A DNA stretch of 64,000 nt from Bacteroides thetaiotaomicron VPI-5482 (GTDB lineage: Bacteria > Bacteroidota > Bacteroidia > Bacteroidales > Bacteroidaceae). Position numbers and translations under genes: made by a program. The stretch lies in NCBI RefSeq assembly GCF_000011065.1, contig NC_004663.1, positions 5,766,001 through 5,830,000 of the forward strand, read 5' to 3'. Under the pieces are notes generated by a model. That model was not told where the DNA came from and did not search any database. It saw only the letters and a list, made by a program, of their open reading frames with translations. Positions 44,852 to 53,625 of this stretch are shown here, in pieces (the stretch's first letter is position 1; every line of letters starts with the position of its first letter).

Positions 44852-44981
44852 GTTTCTGTTTATAATCAACAGGATGTTTTTCAAACGGAACCTCTGTTTA
44901 CTCTGAATGAAGGCTCTGTTTGCCCTAAATAGAAGGTCTGTTTGCTTTGAACAGAGCGTCTGTTTCACGAGAGGGCTGAGA
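44852..44981. repeat. Tandem array, exact 22-bp period, four clear units
   Basis: CTGTTT recurs at 44894, 44916, 44938 and 44960, exactly 22 bp apart; a weaker copy is at 44856. Each unit is CTGTTTnnCYT followed by RAAnRnAGGYT-like sequence. It lies between the dinB stop and the promoter of the lyase gene. Apart from the array and the promoter, nothing is seen in 44805-45099. Confidence 0.8.
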
Positions 44982-45067
44982 GCTTCTGGATGTACTTTTT
45001 TTGAAGTCTGTACTTTTTTGTCATGAGGTTCGTATGATTTGCTCACCTTACTTTTTGAGAGATGCGT

Positions 45068-45075
45068 TATCTTTG
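45068..45075 (+). promoter_or_regulatory. Promoter -7 box of the lyase gene
   Basis: TATCTTTG fits the consensus and lies 24 bp before ATG 45100. No -33 box at standard spacing. It lies inside the longest open frame (from 45001), so that longer start is rejected. Confidence 0.6.
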
Positions 45076-45099
45076 CCATACTTAAACGAACAAAATACC

Positions 45100-47034
45100 A
45101 TGAATCGAATGAAGCATTTAATTTGTGTTTTTCTGTTAGCTACCTTTGGAAGTTTCTCTTTCAAAGCCAATGCCTATACAGAACGCGATATGCTGCAAAA
45201 AGCGGCAGATGAAACTACGTTGAAGAATGTGCTGGTAATGAAACAGGCATGGGTACCTTATCCGGCCTATACTGACCGTGCCGCTTGGGACTCATTGATG
45301 GGGTCCAACAAGCAGCGTCTTATCGCGGCAGGCGAGAAGCTCCTCGACTACAAATGGCAACTGATTCCTGCCACCGCCTATCTTGAATATGAGCGGACCG
45401 GTAATCGTAAAATCATGGAAGTTCCCTATGACGCCAATCGTCAGGCATTGAATACGCTGATGCTGGCAGAACTGGCGGAAGGCAAAGGACGCTTCATCGA
45501 TCAGCTACTCAACGGGGCTTACATGAGTTGCGAAATGAATTCATGGGTACTGTCTGCTCACCTGCCCCGGCAAAGCAGCAAACGTTCTCTTCCTGATTTC
45601 CGCGAACAGATCATTGATCTTGGTTCCGGCGGATATGGTGCATTGATGGCTTGGGTGCACTATTTCTTCCGTAAGCCTTTCGACAAAATCAATCCGGTGG
45701 TTTCTCTGCAAATGCGCAAAGCTATTAAGGAACGTATCCTCGACCCTTATATGAACGATGACGATATGTGGTGGATGGCGTTCAACTGGCAACCGGGTGA
45801 GATTATCAATAACTGGAATCCTTGGTGCAACTCCAATGCTTTGCAGTGTTTCCTTTTGATGGAGAACAATAAAGACCGTTTGGCAAAAGCTGTATACCGT
45901 TCGATGAAATCGGTAGATAAGTTTATCAACTTTGTGAAGTCTGACGGCGCTTGCGAAGAAGGGACTTCTTATTGGGGACACGCGGCAGGTAAACTTTATG
46001 ATTATTTGCAAATACTTTCTGATGGTACAGGTGGTAAAATATCCCTGTTGAATGAACCGATGATCCGGCGTATGGGAGAGTATATGTCCCGTTCTTATGT
46101 CGGTAATGGTTGGGTGGTGAACTTTGCCGATGCTTCCGCGCAAGGTGGTGGCGATCCTCTACTGATCTATCGTTTTGGTAAAGCGGTAAACAGCAATGAA
46201 ATGATGCATTTTGCCGCTTATCTGCTGAATGGTAGAAAACCGTACGCGACCATGGGAAACGATGCATTCCGCTCGCTCCAGTCTCTGCTTTGCTGCAATG
46301 ATCTTGCCAAAGAGACTCCAAAGCATGATATGCCGGACGTGACTTGGTATCCCGAGACGGAGTTCTGTTACATGAAGAATAAGAATGGAATGTTCGTGGC
46401 TGCCAAAGGCGGATTCAATAACGAAAGTCATAATCATAATGATGTGGGAACGTTTTCCTTATATGTGAATACCATTCCCGTAATCCTTGATGCAGGGGTA
46501 GGTACATATACTAAGCAGACTTTCGGTAAAGACCGTTACACCATCTGGACAATGCAGAGTAATTATCATAATCTGCCGATGATTAATGGTATACCGCAGA
46601 AATACGGACAGGAATATAAAGCGACAAATACCACTTGCAATGAAAAGAAACGTGTCTTTTCCACTGATATTGCTGCCGCCTATCCGTCGGAAGCAAAAGT
46701 GAAAAACTGGATCCGGTCGTATACACTGGATGACCGGAAACTGACGATCACCGACAGCTACACGCTGGAAGAGGCCGTAGCTCCCAATCAGGTGAATTTC
46801 ATGACTTGGGGCAATGTCACTTTCCCTTCACAGGGCAAAATTCAGATTGAAGTAAAGGGGCAGAAAGTGGAACTGGACTATCCGACCCTGTTCAAAGCCG
46901 AACTGGAAACAATCCAATTGGACGATCCGCGCCTCTCTAATGTATGGGGTAAGGAGATTTATCGCATCACACTAAAAACAAACGAAAAGAAAGAAACTGG
47001 AAATTATAAGTTTGTTATTCAACAAATTAAATAG
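45100..47034 (+). CDS. Heparinase II/III-type polysaccharide lyase, exported
   Basis: A 644-residue protein with a cleavable signal peptide (HLICVFLLATFGSFSFKANA). An (alpha/alpha) toroid (about 30-370) precedes a beta-sandwich that starts with the heparinase II/III hallmark SHNHNDVGTFSLYVNTIPVI at about residue 445, followed by DAGVGTYT. Such enzymes cleave uronic-acid polysaccharides by beta-elimination. In B. thetaiotaomicron I recall a similarly placed gene (BT4410) described as a PL33 glycosaminoglycan lyase; this is memory, not a search. It is co-transcribed with the DUF4627-like gene 58 bp downstream. Confidence 0.87.
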   Translation: MNRMKHLICVFLLATFGSFSFKANAYTERDMLQKAADETTLKNVLVMKQAWVPYPAYTDRAAWDSLMGSNKQRLIAAGEKLLDYKWQLIPATAYLEYERTGNRKIMEVPYDANRQALNTLMLAELAEGKGRFIDQLLNGAYMSCEMNSWVLSAHLPRQSSKRSLPDFREQIIDLGSGGYGALMAWVHYFFRKPFDKINPVVSLQMRKAIKERILDPYMNDDDMWWMAFNWQPGEIINNWNPWCNSNALQCFLLMENNKDRLAKAVYRSMKSVDKFINFVKSDGACEEGTSYWGHAAGKLYDYLQILSDGTGGKISLLNEPMIRRMGEYMSRSYVGNGWVVNFADASAQGGGDPLLIYRFGKAVNSNEMMHFAAYLLNGRKPYATMGNDAFRSLQSLLCCNDLAKETPKHDMPDVTWYPETEFCYMKNKNGMFVAAKGGFNNESHNHNDVGTFSLYVNTIPVILDAGVGTYTKQTFGKDRYTIWTMQSNYHNLPMINGIPQKYGQEYKATNTTCNEKKRVFSTDIAAAYPSEAKVKNWIRSYTLDDRKLTITDSYTLEEAVAPNQVNFMTWGNVTFPSQGKIQIEVKGQKVELDYPTLFKAELETIQLDDPRLSNVWGKEIYRITLKTNEKKETGNYKFVIQQIK

Positions 47035-47092
47035 GATTCAGCAAGCAGAGTGAAAATAAGAAATAACGTATAAACAATTAAATCGCAGTAAG

Positions 47093-47794
47093 ATGAAAAA
47101 AGTATTATTAGTTAGTCTTTTGGCTATCGCAGGAGTAAGCATCAGTGCGCAGAATCTGATCAAAAATGAAAAGTTTGCTACGGAAGTAACGAACAAGGTA
47201 ACCAATCCTAGCAAGGCTACGGCTGGTGAGTGGTTCATTATGAATAATGAGGCGGACGGAGTAACAACAATCGCTTGGGAGCAGACTGGAGATGCCAAGT
47301 ATCCGAACGCGATGAAAATAGATAATTCGGGTGCTGAGAAGAATACATCCTGGTATAAAGCATTTCTTGGTCAACGTATTACAGATGGCTTGGAGAAAGG
47401 TATCTACGTGCTGACTTTCTATGCAAAAGCAAAGGAGGCAGGAACTCCGGTCAGTGTATATATCAAGCAGACGAATGAGGAAAAAAATGATAACGGTAAA
47501 CTGAACACCACTTTTTTCATGCGCAGGGATTATGATGCTGACGCCCAGCCTAACGCTTCTGGGGCACAGTACAACTTCAAGATTAAAGATGCCGACAAAT
47601 GGACAAAGGTCGTTGTTTACTATGATATGGGACAGGTAGTAAATGCAATCAGCAGCAAAAAATCAAATCCTGCTCTGGAAGTGTCCGATACGGATGATGA
47701 CGCTGCTATCCTGAAAGACTGTTACGTGGCTATTCTTGGACAGAATAAGGGTGGTGTAGTAGAAATCAGTGATGTGACTTTGAAGAAGAAATAA
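47093..47794 (+). CDS. Exported beta-sandwich protein (DUF4627-like)
   Basis: A 233-residue protein with a signal peptide (VLLVSLLAIAGVSISAQ). The body is beta-rich and resembles a carbohydrate-binding jelly roll (NNEADGVTTIAWEQTGD; GIYVLTFYAKAKEAGTPVSVYIKQ; KWTKVVVYYDMGQ). I match it tentatively to DUF4627. Its position right after a heparinase-type lyase suggests it binds the same polysaccharide or helps present it. It ends before a clear terminator. Confidence 0.7.
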   Translation: MKKVLLVSLLAIAGVSISAQNLIKNEKFATEVTNKVTNPSKATAGEWFIMNNEADGVTTIAWEQTGDAKYPNAMKIDNSGAEKNTSWYKAFLGQRITDGLEKGIYVLTFYAKAKEAGTPVSVYIKQTNEEKNDNGKLNTTFFMRRDYDADAQPNASGAQYNFKIKDADKWTKVVVYYDMGQVVNAISSKKSNPALEVSDTDDDAAILKDCYVAILGQNKGGVVEISDVTLKKK

Positions 47795-47797
47795 AAA

Positions 47798-47836
47798 GAA
47801 AGAGCGGAGAACCAGTGTGGTTGCTCCGCTCTTTTC
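47798..47836 (+). terminator. Terminator after the lyase operon
   Basis: Stem AGAGCGGAG / CTCCGCTCT (47801-47809 with 47824-47832), with an inner AACCA/GGTT pairing in the loop, then TTT. Confidence 0.8.
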
Positions 47837-47859
47837 ATGATATATATTAGTGTGTTTAA

Positions 47860-47997
47860 TTACATGGCAGGCTGCTTCGTCAGCAGTTTTTGAAGTTTAC
47901 CATTCAAGGTTTGGCACATTGCACCGTTTCCCATTGCTTGATAACGTTTGATACGGTACTGTAACATCATGATTTTTTCATTTGCATTCTTTTTCAT
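47860..47997 (-). CDS. Small basic protein, 45 residues, function unknown
   Basis: The frame reads MKKNANEKIMMLQYRIKRYQ then AMGNGAMCQTLNGKLQKLLT and KQPAM, stop TAA. It is basic, helical and has no membrane segment. GAGGAAA lies 8 nt before the ATG, and a consensus -7 box lies 74 bp upstream, so it has its own expression signals. It lies in the 530-bp gap between the lyase operon and the transglutaminase-like gene and is convergent with the lyase operon. I recognise no family; the helical register could suit a small RNA- or protein-binding peptide. Confidence 0.65.
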   Translation of the reverse strand: MKKNANEKIMMLQYRIKRYQAMGNGAMCQTLNGKLQKLLTKQPAM

Positions 47998-48070
47998 AAT
48001 TTGTTTCCTCTTTTTTTGCCCTCCACGTTTTGAAGAGCGGTTTTACATCTTGTTTTCTTTATTAACACTG

Positions 48071-48078
48071 CAAAGATA
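48071..48078 (-). promoter_or_regulatory. Promoter -7 box of the 45-residue gene
   Basis: Minus-strand TATCTTTG, 74 bp before the ATG; no clear -33 box. Confidence 0.5.
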
Positions 48079-48272
48079 CAAAATGTTTTTGAATTATATG
48101 CTGTAAAACATAAAAATCTTCTTTTTCTTATGAATTTTCTTTTTATGAGAGGTTCGGACACGGAGATGTTACAAACCTGTTACAATTTTCCCGTCCTCTT
48201 TCCCCGATGACAATATTATTCTTATCTGTCACATTTTTATATACTTATCTAGGCATTCAGAAAATATTCTTG

Positions 48273-48280
48273 TACTTTTG
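48273..48280 (+). promoter_or_regulatory. Promoter -7 box of the transglutaminase-like gene
   Basis: TACTTTTG fits the consensus and lies 43 bp before the ATG at 48323. Confidence 0.5.
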
Positions 48281-48322
48281 TGAGTCAGCAATCTTATTAT
48301 CTAAAATAAACCAAACACTTTT

Positions 48323-51040
48323 ATGAAGACATTCATTCATCTTTTATCCGTTCTTATCCTGTCTGTTGTGCTGTATGCCTGCAACAATGCTCATTTTCTG
48401 AAAGAAGAGAATTATCGGAATCAAGTGACCGAAGACTTTGAACAGAAAAAGCAGGCACTTCCTCATGGAGACCTGTTTACTGTTTTTTCGAATCCTGACT
48501 TGTCTGTATATGAGCAGGAAGCTCTGATGTTTCTCTATGCTTATATGCCGATAGGGGATGTGACGGATTATTCAGGAGATTATTATTTGGAGAATGTTCG
48601 TTTGTCCGGGCAGACGCGTACTGAGATGCCTTGGGGAGATCTGATTCCGGATGAATTGTTCCGGCATTTTGTGTTGCCTATCCGGGTGAATAATGAGAAT
48701 TTGGATGACTCGCGTCGGGTGTTTTATGGAGAATTAAAGGATAGGGTGAAGCATCTGTCCATGAAGGACGCTATTCTGGAAGTAAATCATTGGTGCCATG
48801 AAAAGGTGGTCTATCGTCCGAGTGATGCACGTACCAGTTCGCCGCTGGCATCGGTGAAGACAGCGTATGGGCGTTGCGGAGAAGAATCCACATTTACTGT
48901 GGCTGCGTTGCGTTCGGTGGGGATTCCGGCAAGGCAGGTATATACTCCCCGTTGGGCACATACGGATGATAATCATGCCTGGGTAGAAGCGTGGGCGGAT
49001 GGCCAGTGGTATTTCTTCGGAGCTTGCGAGCCTGAACCGGTTTTGAATCTCGGATGGTTCAATGCTCCTGCCAGTCGCGGGATGCTGATGCATACAAAGG
49101 TGTTCGGTCGCTATACCGGTCCGGAAGAGATTATGCTTGAAACGCCGAATTACACGGAGATCAATGTGATAGACAATTATGCGCCTACTGCCAAAGCTAC
49201 AGTGACGGTGACGGATACGGAAGGACATCCGGTATCAGGTGCAAAAGTGGAATTTAAGATATACAATTATGCTGAGTTCTATACGGTAGCCACGAAATAT
49301 ACCGATGCCGAAGGTAAAGCCTTCCTCACTGCCGGCAAGGGAGATATGTTGGTATGGGCATCTAGGGATGGAAAATTCGGATATGCTAAACTGTCATTTG
49401 GAAAAGAAGATGCTTTGAAGTTATCTTTAGATAAGAAAGTAGGTGAAAGCTATACACTTCCGATGGATATTGTTCCTCCGGTAGAAGGGGCTAACCTTCC
49501 CGAAGTAACTCCTGAACAACGGGCGGAAAATGACCACCGGATGACACAGGAAGATTCGATCCGCAATGCATATGTGGCAACGATGATGACAGATGAACAG
49601 GCAAAAGAATGGGTGAACGGACTGTACGGAAATATATTGCAACCTGAAACTATGAAAGATAAGTTGGCAGCTTTTCTGGTTGCTTCGCGCGGAAACCACC
49701 AGACATTGAAGGATTTTCTTTCAGCTATCAGAAAGGAGAAAAAACATATTTCATGGGAGGAAATGCGGGGTATGTGGTTATTAGAGAATATCTCGGCAAA
49801 AGATCTTCGTGACGTGACACTCGATGTACTGAACGATCATCTGAAAAACACATCGGATGGAGAAAAGACGGACACTGATCTGGTGAAAAGGGCGTTGCTC
49901 AATCCTCGCATAGCGAATGAGATGCTGACTCCTTATAAAAAGATACTTTATGATGCAATTTCTGAAGCAGTCTTGAAATCGGCACCTGTTGATGCTGCTC
50001 ATGATGCCAAAGCATTAATAGAATGGTGCAGAAAAGAGATTAAGATCGATAACGAACTGAATTCTCAGCAGATTCCTGTTTCTCCGATGGGAGTATGGAA
50101 GTCGCGTGTAGCTGATGAGAAGTCCCGTGATATCTTCTTCGTAGCAGCTGCCCGGAGCATAGGGATACCAGCCTGGATTGATGAAGTGACCGGGAAGGTT
50201 CAATATGTAAGCGATGGGCTTTCTCCGCAGGATGTCAACTTTGAGACTTCGCAGTCCACACAATCTTGTACCGGCATGTTGAAAGCCAGCTATACTCCGA
50301 TACGTTCTTTATCCGATCCTAAATACTATTCTCATTTCACTATCTCCAAGTTTAAGAACGGCACGTTCCAACTGCTCAATTATGACGAAGGCGATGTAGA
50401 TATGGGTGGTGGTGCTACGTGGTCGAATCTCCTGAAAAACGGAGTAAAGCTGGACGAAGGTTATTATATGATGGTGACCGGAACCCGCCTGGCTAGTGGT
50501 GCGGTACTCTCCAATACCACATTCTTCACTATCGAACCGGATAAGACGACTACTGTTGACCTTGTGATGCGTGAAAGTAAAGATCAGGTGCAAGTGATCG
50601 GTAATTTCAATTCCGAAGCTACTTATCGTCCGGTAGGAGGTACTGACCTGCAAAGTATCCTGCAAACCTGCGGACGCGGCTATTTTGTGGTTGCTGTTCT
50701 CGGAGTGGGGCAGGAGCCTACCAATCATGCTTTAAGAGATATTGCAGCTTTGCGCAGCGAGTTTGAACAGTGGGGACGTAAAATGGTCTTTCTTTTCCCT
50801 TCGGAAGAGCAATATAAAAAGTTCAACACGCATGAATTTAAAGATCTTCCCTCTACCATTGTTTATGGCATTGATGTGGATAACAGCATTCAAAAACAGA
50901 TTGTTGATGCGATGAAGTTGAATCAATCAACCCTGCCTGTCTTTATCATTGCCGATACCTTCAACCGTGTGGTCTTTGTTTCTCAAGGATATACGATCGG
51001 TCTGGGAGAGCAATTGATGAAAGTAGTACATGGATTATAA
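48323..51040 (+). CDS. Transglutaminase-like lipoprotein with two core domains
   Basis: A 905-residue lipoprotein (LLSVLILSVVLYAC, cysteine near residue 20). The first transglutaminase/protease-like domain has a complete triad region: GRCGEESTF (Cys), DDNHAWVEAW (His) and the following acidic WYFFGACEPEP. A PEGA/Ig-like segment (ATVTVTDTEGHPVSGAKVEF) follows. A second related domain (about 600-680; DEKSRDIFFVAAARSIGIPAWID) lacks the Cys and His and looks inactive. The C-terminal 120 residues resemble a thioredoxin-like fold (FVVAVLGVGQEPTNHALRDIAAL; STLPVFIIADTFNRVVF). Likely an envelope peptidase or glycopeptide-processing protein. Confidence 0.85.
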   Translation: MKTFIHLLSVLILSVVLYACNNAHFLKEENYRNQVTEDFEQKKQALPHGDLFTVFSNPDLSVYEQEALMFLYAYMPIGDVTDYSGDYYLENVRLSGQTRTEMPWGDLIPDELFRHFVLPIRVNNENLDDSRRVFYGELKDRVKHLSMKDAILEVNHWCHEKVVYRPSDARTSSPLASVKTAYGRCGEESTFTVAALRSVGIPARQVYTPRWAHTDDNHAWVEAWADGQWYFFGACEPEPVLNLGWFNAPASRGMLMHTKVFGRYTGPEEIMLETPNYTEINVIDNYAPTAKATVTVTDTEGHPVSGAKVEFKIYNYAEFYTVATKYTDAEGKAFLTAGKGDMLVWASRDGKFGYAKLSFGKEDALKLSLDKKVGESYTLPMDIVPPVEGANLPEVTPEQRAENDHRMTQEDSIRNAYVATMMTDEQAKEWVNGLYGNILQPETMKDKLAAFLVASRGNHQTLKDFLSAIRKEKKHISWEEMRGMWLLENISAKDLRDVTLDVLNDHLKNTSDGEKTDTDLVKRALLNPRIANEMLTPYKKILYDAISEAVLKSAPVDAAHDAKALIEWCRKEIKIDNELNSQQIPVSPMGVWKSRVADEKSRDIFFVAAARSIGIPAWIDEVTGKVQYVSDGLSPQDVNFETSQSTQSCTGMLKASYTPIRSLSDPKYYSHFTISKFKNGTFQLLNYDEGDVDMGGGATWSNLLKNGVKLDEGYYMMVTGTRLASGAVLSNTTFFTIEPDKTTTVDLVMRESKDQVQVIGNFNSEATYRPVGGTDLQSILQTCGRGYFVVAVLGVGQEPTNHALRDIAALRSEFEQWGRKMVFLFPSEEQYKKFNTHEFKDLPSTIVYGIDVDNSIQKQIVDAMKLNQSTLPVFIIADTFNRVVFVSQGYTIGLGEQLMKVVHGL

Positions 51041-51085
51041 AGAGGAGCCAGAGTGCAATAATCGTTAATTCTTACCATTAATACA

Positions 51086-51114
51086 TTGTTATTGGAAAAG
51101 AATGATTACGTTTG
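51086..51114 (+). promoter_or_regulatory. Promoter very close to the next start codon
   Basis: TTG (51086-51088) and TACGTTTG (51107-51114) are 18 bp apart. The predicted transcript start (about 51121) is only about 3 nt before the ATG at 51124. Confidence 0.6.
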
Positions 51115-51123
51115 CAGCAAATT

Positions 51124-51561
51124 ATGGCAAAGTACATTTTTTGCATATTAGCATGCGCATTTCTGGCTTTGGGATTTACTCATATTTCCAATAAAGAATT
51201 GCAGGGATTTCAGAAAGAAACTGAGGTCCCGGCAATTGATATGCAATACAATGCGGGAGCAAATTGCAGTGTCTCTTCTGCCGGTTTCGATAAATCATGT
51301 AAAGATACTCATTCATTGCTGACTGACGGAACTTACGGCAGTAAGGTCAGTGACTGCATTTTTGATAACCTCTCTTTTCCGAGAAGCATTGTTCCTTTCA
51401 AGAATCTGAGATTTAATACAAATACTGCAATAATACAGATATTGAGCTCACTGAATACGTTGCTTCCGGAGGAACGTCTGAGCCATACCTGCTTTGATGT
51501 CAATTACACTAAATATTCGTGTAAATACTACGTCTATACATTAGCCCATATTCTTATTTAG
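51124..51561 (+). CDS. Exported hypothetical protein with five mature-region cysteines
   Basis: A 145-residue protein with a signal peptide (MAKYIFCILACAFLALGFTH) and a mature part with five cysteines (NCSVSS, KSCKDTH, DCIFDN, HTCFDV, YSCKYY) that may form disulfides. No family is recognised. The frame is also open from 51112, but that start lies within the promoter. With ATG 51124 the leader would be nearly absent, which is unusual in Bacteroides. It is followed by 340 bp with no gene before the OadG-like gene. Confidence 0.6.
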   Translation: MAKYIFCILACAFLALGFTHISNKELQGFQKETEVPAIDMQYNAGANCSVSSAGFDKSCKDTHSLLTDGTYGSKVSDCIFDNLSFPRSIVPFKNLRFNTNTAIIQILSSLNTLLPEERLSHTCFDVNYTKYSCKYYVYTLAHILI

Positions 51562-51783
51562 GCTGCATTATTTTTCATTGGCAGGGTGAGGTTTTCTCTC
51601 TGTCCCTCCTTTTATTTATTGTTCCTATAAACGTGTGATATATTTCCCGGATACCCAATCAAGTATAGGGATCAGGATATTGTGTTTTCGTTGTGAAACG
51701 GGAGTTACGTCGTATAGAAGCAAAGATGTATACCGAAGTGATTCAAGCAAATAACATCTGCCAATTGTTTCTATATGGGTGAT

Positions 51784-51866
51784 GAGGAGTGCCCAATGGG
51801 ATTTTAACTTTCATGTGTGTCTAAAATTTAATAATGATTTGCCATTGGGCGCCTCTTCTTTTTTTG
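51784..51866 (+). terminator. Hairpin with T-run before the oad-like genes
   Basis: GTGCCCAATGG (51789-51799) pairs with CCATTGGGCGC (51842-51852), with an AT-rich loop of about 42 nt, and is followed by CTTCTTTTTTTG. It could be an intrinsic terminator, a leader attenuator, or the 3' end of a small RNA. The rest of 51562-51783 shows nothing recognisable. Confidence 0.5.
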
Positions 51867-51901
51867 AATACTATATTATCAAACCTATATTTTTTATTGC
51901 T

Positions 51902-52333
51902 ATGATTGATTTATTAATATCTACTTTCGCTATGATGGGGCTCACCTTTCTCATCGGTTTTTTTGTTGCGGCAGTCATCAAACTGATTGCTTATGCGGCA
52001 GATTCTTTTGATTTTTATAGTTCTCACCGTTTGGAGCTGCTGCGGTTACATCGCTGGCGACAACACCGGCAGAAAGTAGAAAGGCTTGTCAGGCAGATGC
52101 CTCTTCCGGACGAAGGGACTTTAGGAGATTATCGTGAAGATTTCAGTCGTGGAATCAACCGGAATGTTTCCGGCTATTCCGGTTATTATCATGGAGTAAG
52201 TCCGGGTGCGTCGGAAGAGAACCTGATGGATTATTATTATCCGCGGGATACACGTGAGTTCTTTCTCAAAGAAGAAGAACTGGCGCATGTCAACAAGAAA
52301 AATACAAAGAAATCTACTATCAACAAACAATAA
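51902..52333 (+). CDS. Small membrane protein, possible OadG-like gamma subunit
   Basis: A 143-residue protein with one N-terminal transmembrane helix (TFAMMGLTFLIGFFVAAVIKLI) and a cytosolic, basic then tyrosine-rich tail (VSGYSGYYHGVSPG). Topology and position, 14 bp before an OadB-type gene, match the gamma subunit of sodium-translocating decarboxylases, though sequence similarity is weak. The frame is open from 51779, but that part covers a hairpin and T-run; I use the ATG at 51902. Confidence 0.65.
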   Translation: MIDLLISTFAMMGLTFLIGFFVAAVIKLIAYAADSFDFYSSHRLELLRLHRWRQHRQKVERLVRQMPLPDEGTLGDYREDFSRGINRNVSGYSGYYHGVSPGASEENLMDYYYPRDTREFFLKEEELAHVNKKNTKKSTINKQ

Positions 52334-52347
52334 AATGACATTTATTT

Positions 52348-53562
52348 ATGGAAAATATTGATTTTGCCACCCTCTTTCAGGGTATCGGCACAATGATGGA
52401 AAGCGGCTGGTTACTGGCTTCTGCCAGAGTCTTTCTGGTACTTCTCGGTTTGTTACTTATCTATCTGGGTTGGAAGGGAGTGCTCGAACCTATGGTTATG
52501 ATTCCGATGGGATTGGGCATGGTAGCCATCAACTGCGGAACATTGATGATGCCGGACGGTACATTAGGTAACCTCTTCCTCGATCCGATGCTTTCGGATA
52601 CGGATGACCTGATGAATACGATGCAGATAGACTTTCTGCAACCTGTCTACACGCTGACTTTCAGTAACGGGCTTATAGCCTGCTTTGTCTTTATGGGCAT
52701 CGGAACTTTGCTGGATGTGGGCTTCCTGCTCCAGAAACCGTTTGCGAGTATATTCCTTGCTTTATGTGCCGAACTCGGTACGTTCCTTACCGTGCCCATC
52801 GCTTCCGCACTCGGACTGACTTTAAAGGAAAGCGCATCTGTTGCTATGGTAGGTGGTGCGGACGGTCCGATGGTGCTCTTTACTTCGCTGGCTCTGGCAA
52901 AACATTTGTTTGTTCCTATCACGGTAGTCGCTTACCTGTATTTGGGACTGACGTACGGAGGGTATCCATATCTGGTCAAGCTATTAGTGCCCAAACGTTT
53001 CCGTGCCATTAAGATGGTGACTAAGAAGGCGCCGAAGAACTACGATGCCAAAGTGAAACTGGCTTTCTCTGCTGTTCTTTGCGCAGTACTTTGTTTCTTG
53101 TTTCCGGTTGCCTCTCCATTGTTCTTCTCCCTGTTTCTGGGTGTTGCTGTTCGTGAATCCGGTATGAAGCATATTTATGATTTTGTCAGTGGTCCGTTGC
53201 TCTATGGCTCGACCTTTATGTTGGGAGTGTTGCTGGGCGTACTTTGCGATGCACATCTGTTGCTCGATCCGAAGATTCTGAAATTGCTGGTATTAGGTAT
53301 CGTCGCACTTTTACTTTCCGGTATCGGAGGGATTATCGGAGGATACATCATGTACATTGTCAAACGGGGAAATTACAATCCGGTGGTCGGTATCGCAGCC
53401 GTTAGTTGCGTACCTACCACCGCAAAGGTCGCCCAAAAGATAGTAAGCAAAGACAATCCCGATTCATTCGTATTGGGAGATGCCTTGGGAGCCAATATCT
53501 CAGGAGTAATCACCTCGGCTATTATTACCGGTATTTATATTACGATTATCCCTTATTTATAA
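52348..53562 (+). CDS. Sodium-translocating decarboxylase beta subunit (OadB family)
   Basis: A 404-residue integral membrane protein with about 11 helices. It carries the OadB/GcdB hallmark regions: MGIGTLLDVGFLL, AMVGGADGPMVLFTS near residue 170 and AAVSCVPTTAKVAQK near 350. In complete enzymes it couples decarboxylation of a biotin-bound carboxyl group to sodium export. No alpha subunit or biotin carrier is encoded nearby, so it must use a partner elsewhere or act alone. The small membrane protein upstream is its likely companion. Confidence 0.92.
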   Translation: MENIDFATLFQGIGTMMESGWLLASARVFLVLLGLLLIYLGWKGVLEPMVMIPMGLGMVAINCGTLMMPDGTLGNLFLDPMLSDTDDLMNTMQIDFLQPVYTLTFSNGLIACFVFMGIGTLLDVGFLLQKPFASIFLALCAELGTFLTVPIASALGLTLKESASVAMVGGADGPMVLFTSLALAKHLFVPITVVAYLYLGLTYGGYPYLVKLLVPKRFRAIKMVTKKAPKNYDAKVKLAFSAVLCAVLCFLFPVASPLFFSLFLGVAVRESGMKHIYDFVSGPLLYGSTFMLGVLLGVLCDAHLLLDPKILKLLVLGIVALLLSGIGGIIGGYIMYIVKRGNYNPVVGIAAVSCVPTTAKVAQKIVSKDNPDSFVLGDALGANISGVITSAIITGIYITIIPYL

Positions 53563-53578
53563 ACAGGTATGCTATTGC

Positions 53579-53625
53579 AGGACTATAAATCGCTGTTTAT
53601 CGCAGTTTTCAGCTTTTTATAGCCT
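53579..53625. terminator. Possible hairpin between convergent oadB-like and cutC genes
   Basis: AGGACTATAAA pairs imperfectly with TTTTATAGCCT, overlapping the 3' end of cutC. The only structure in the 46-bp gap. Confidence 0.4.
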
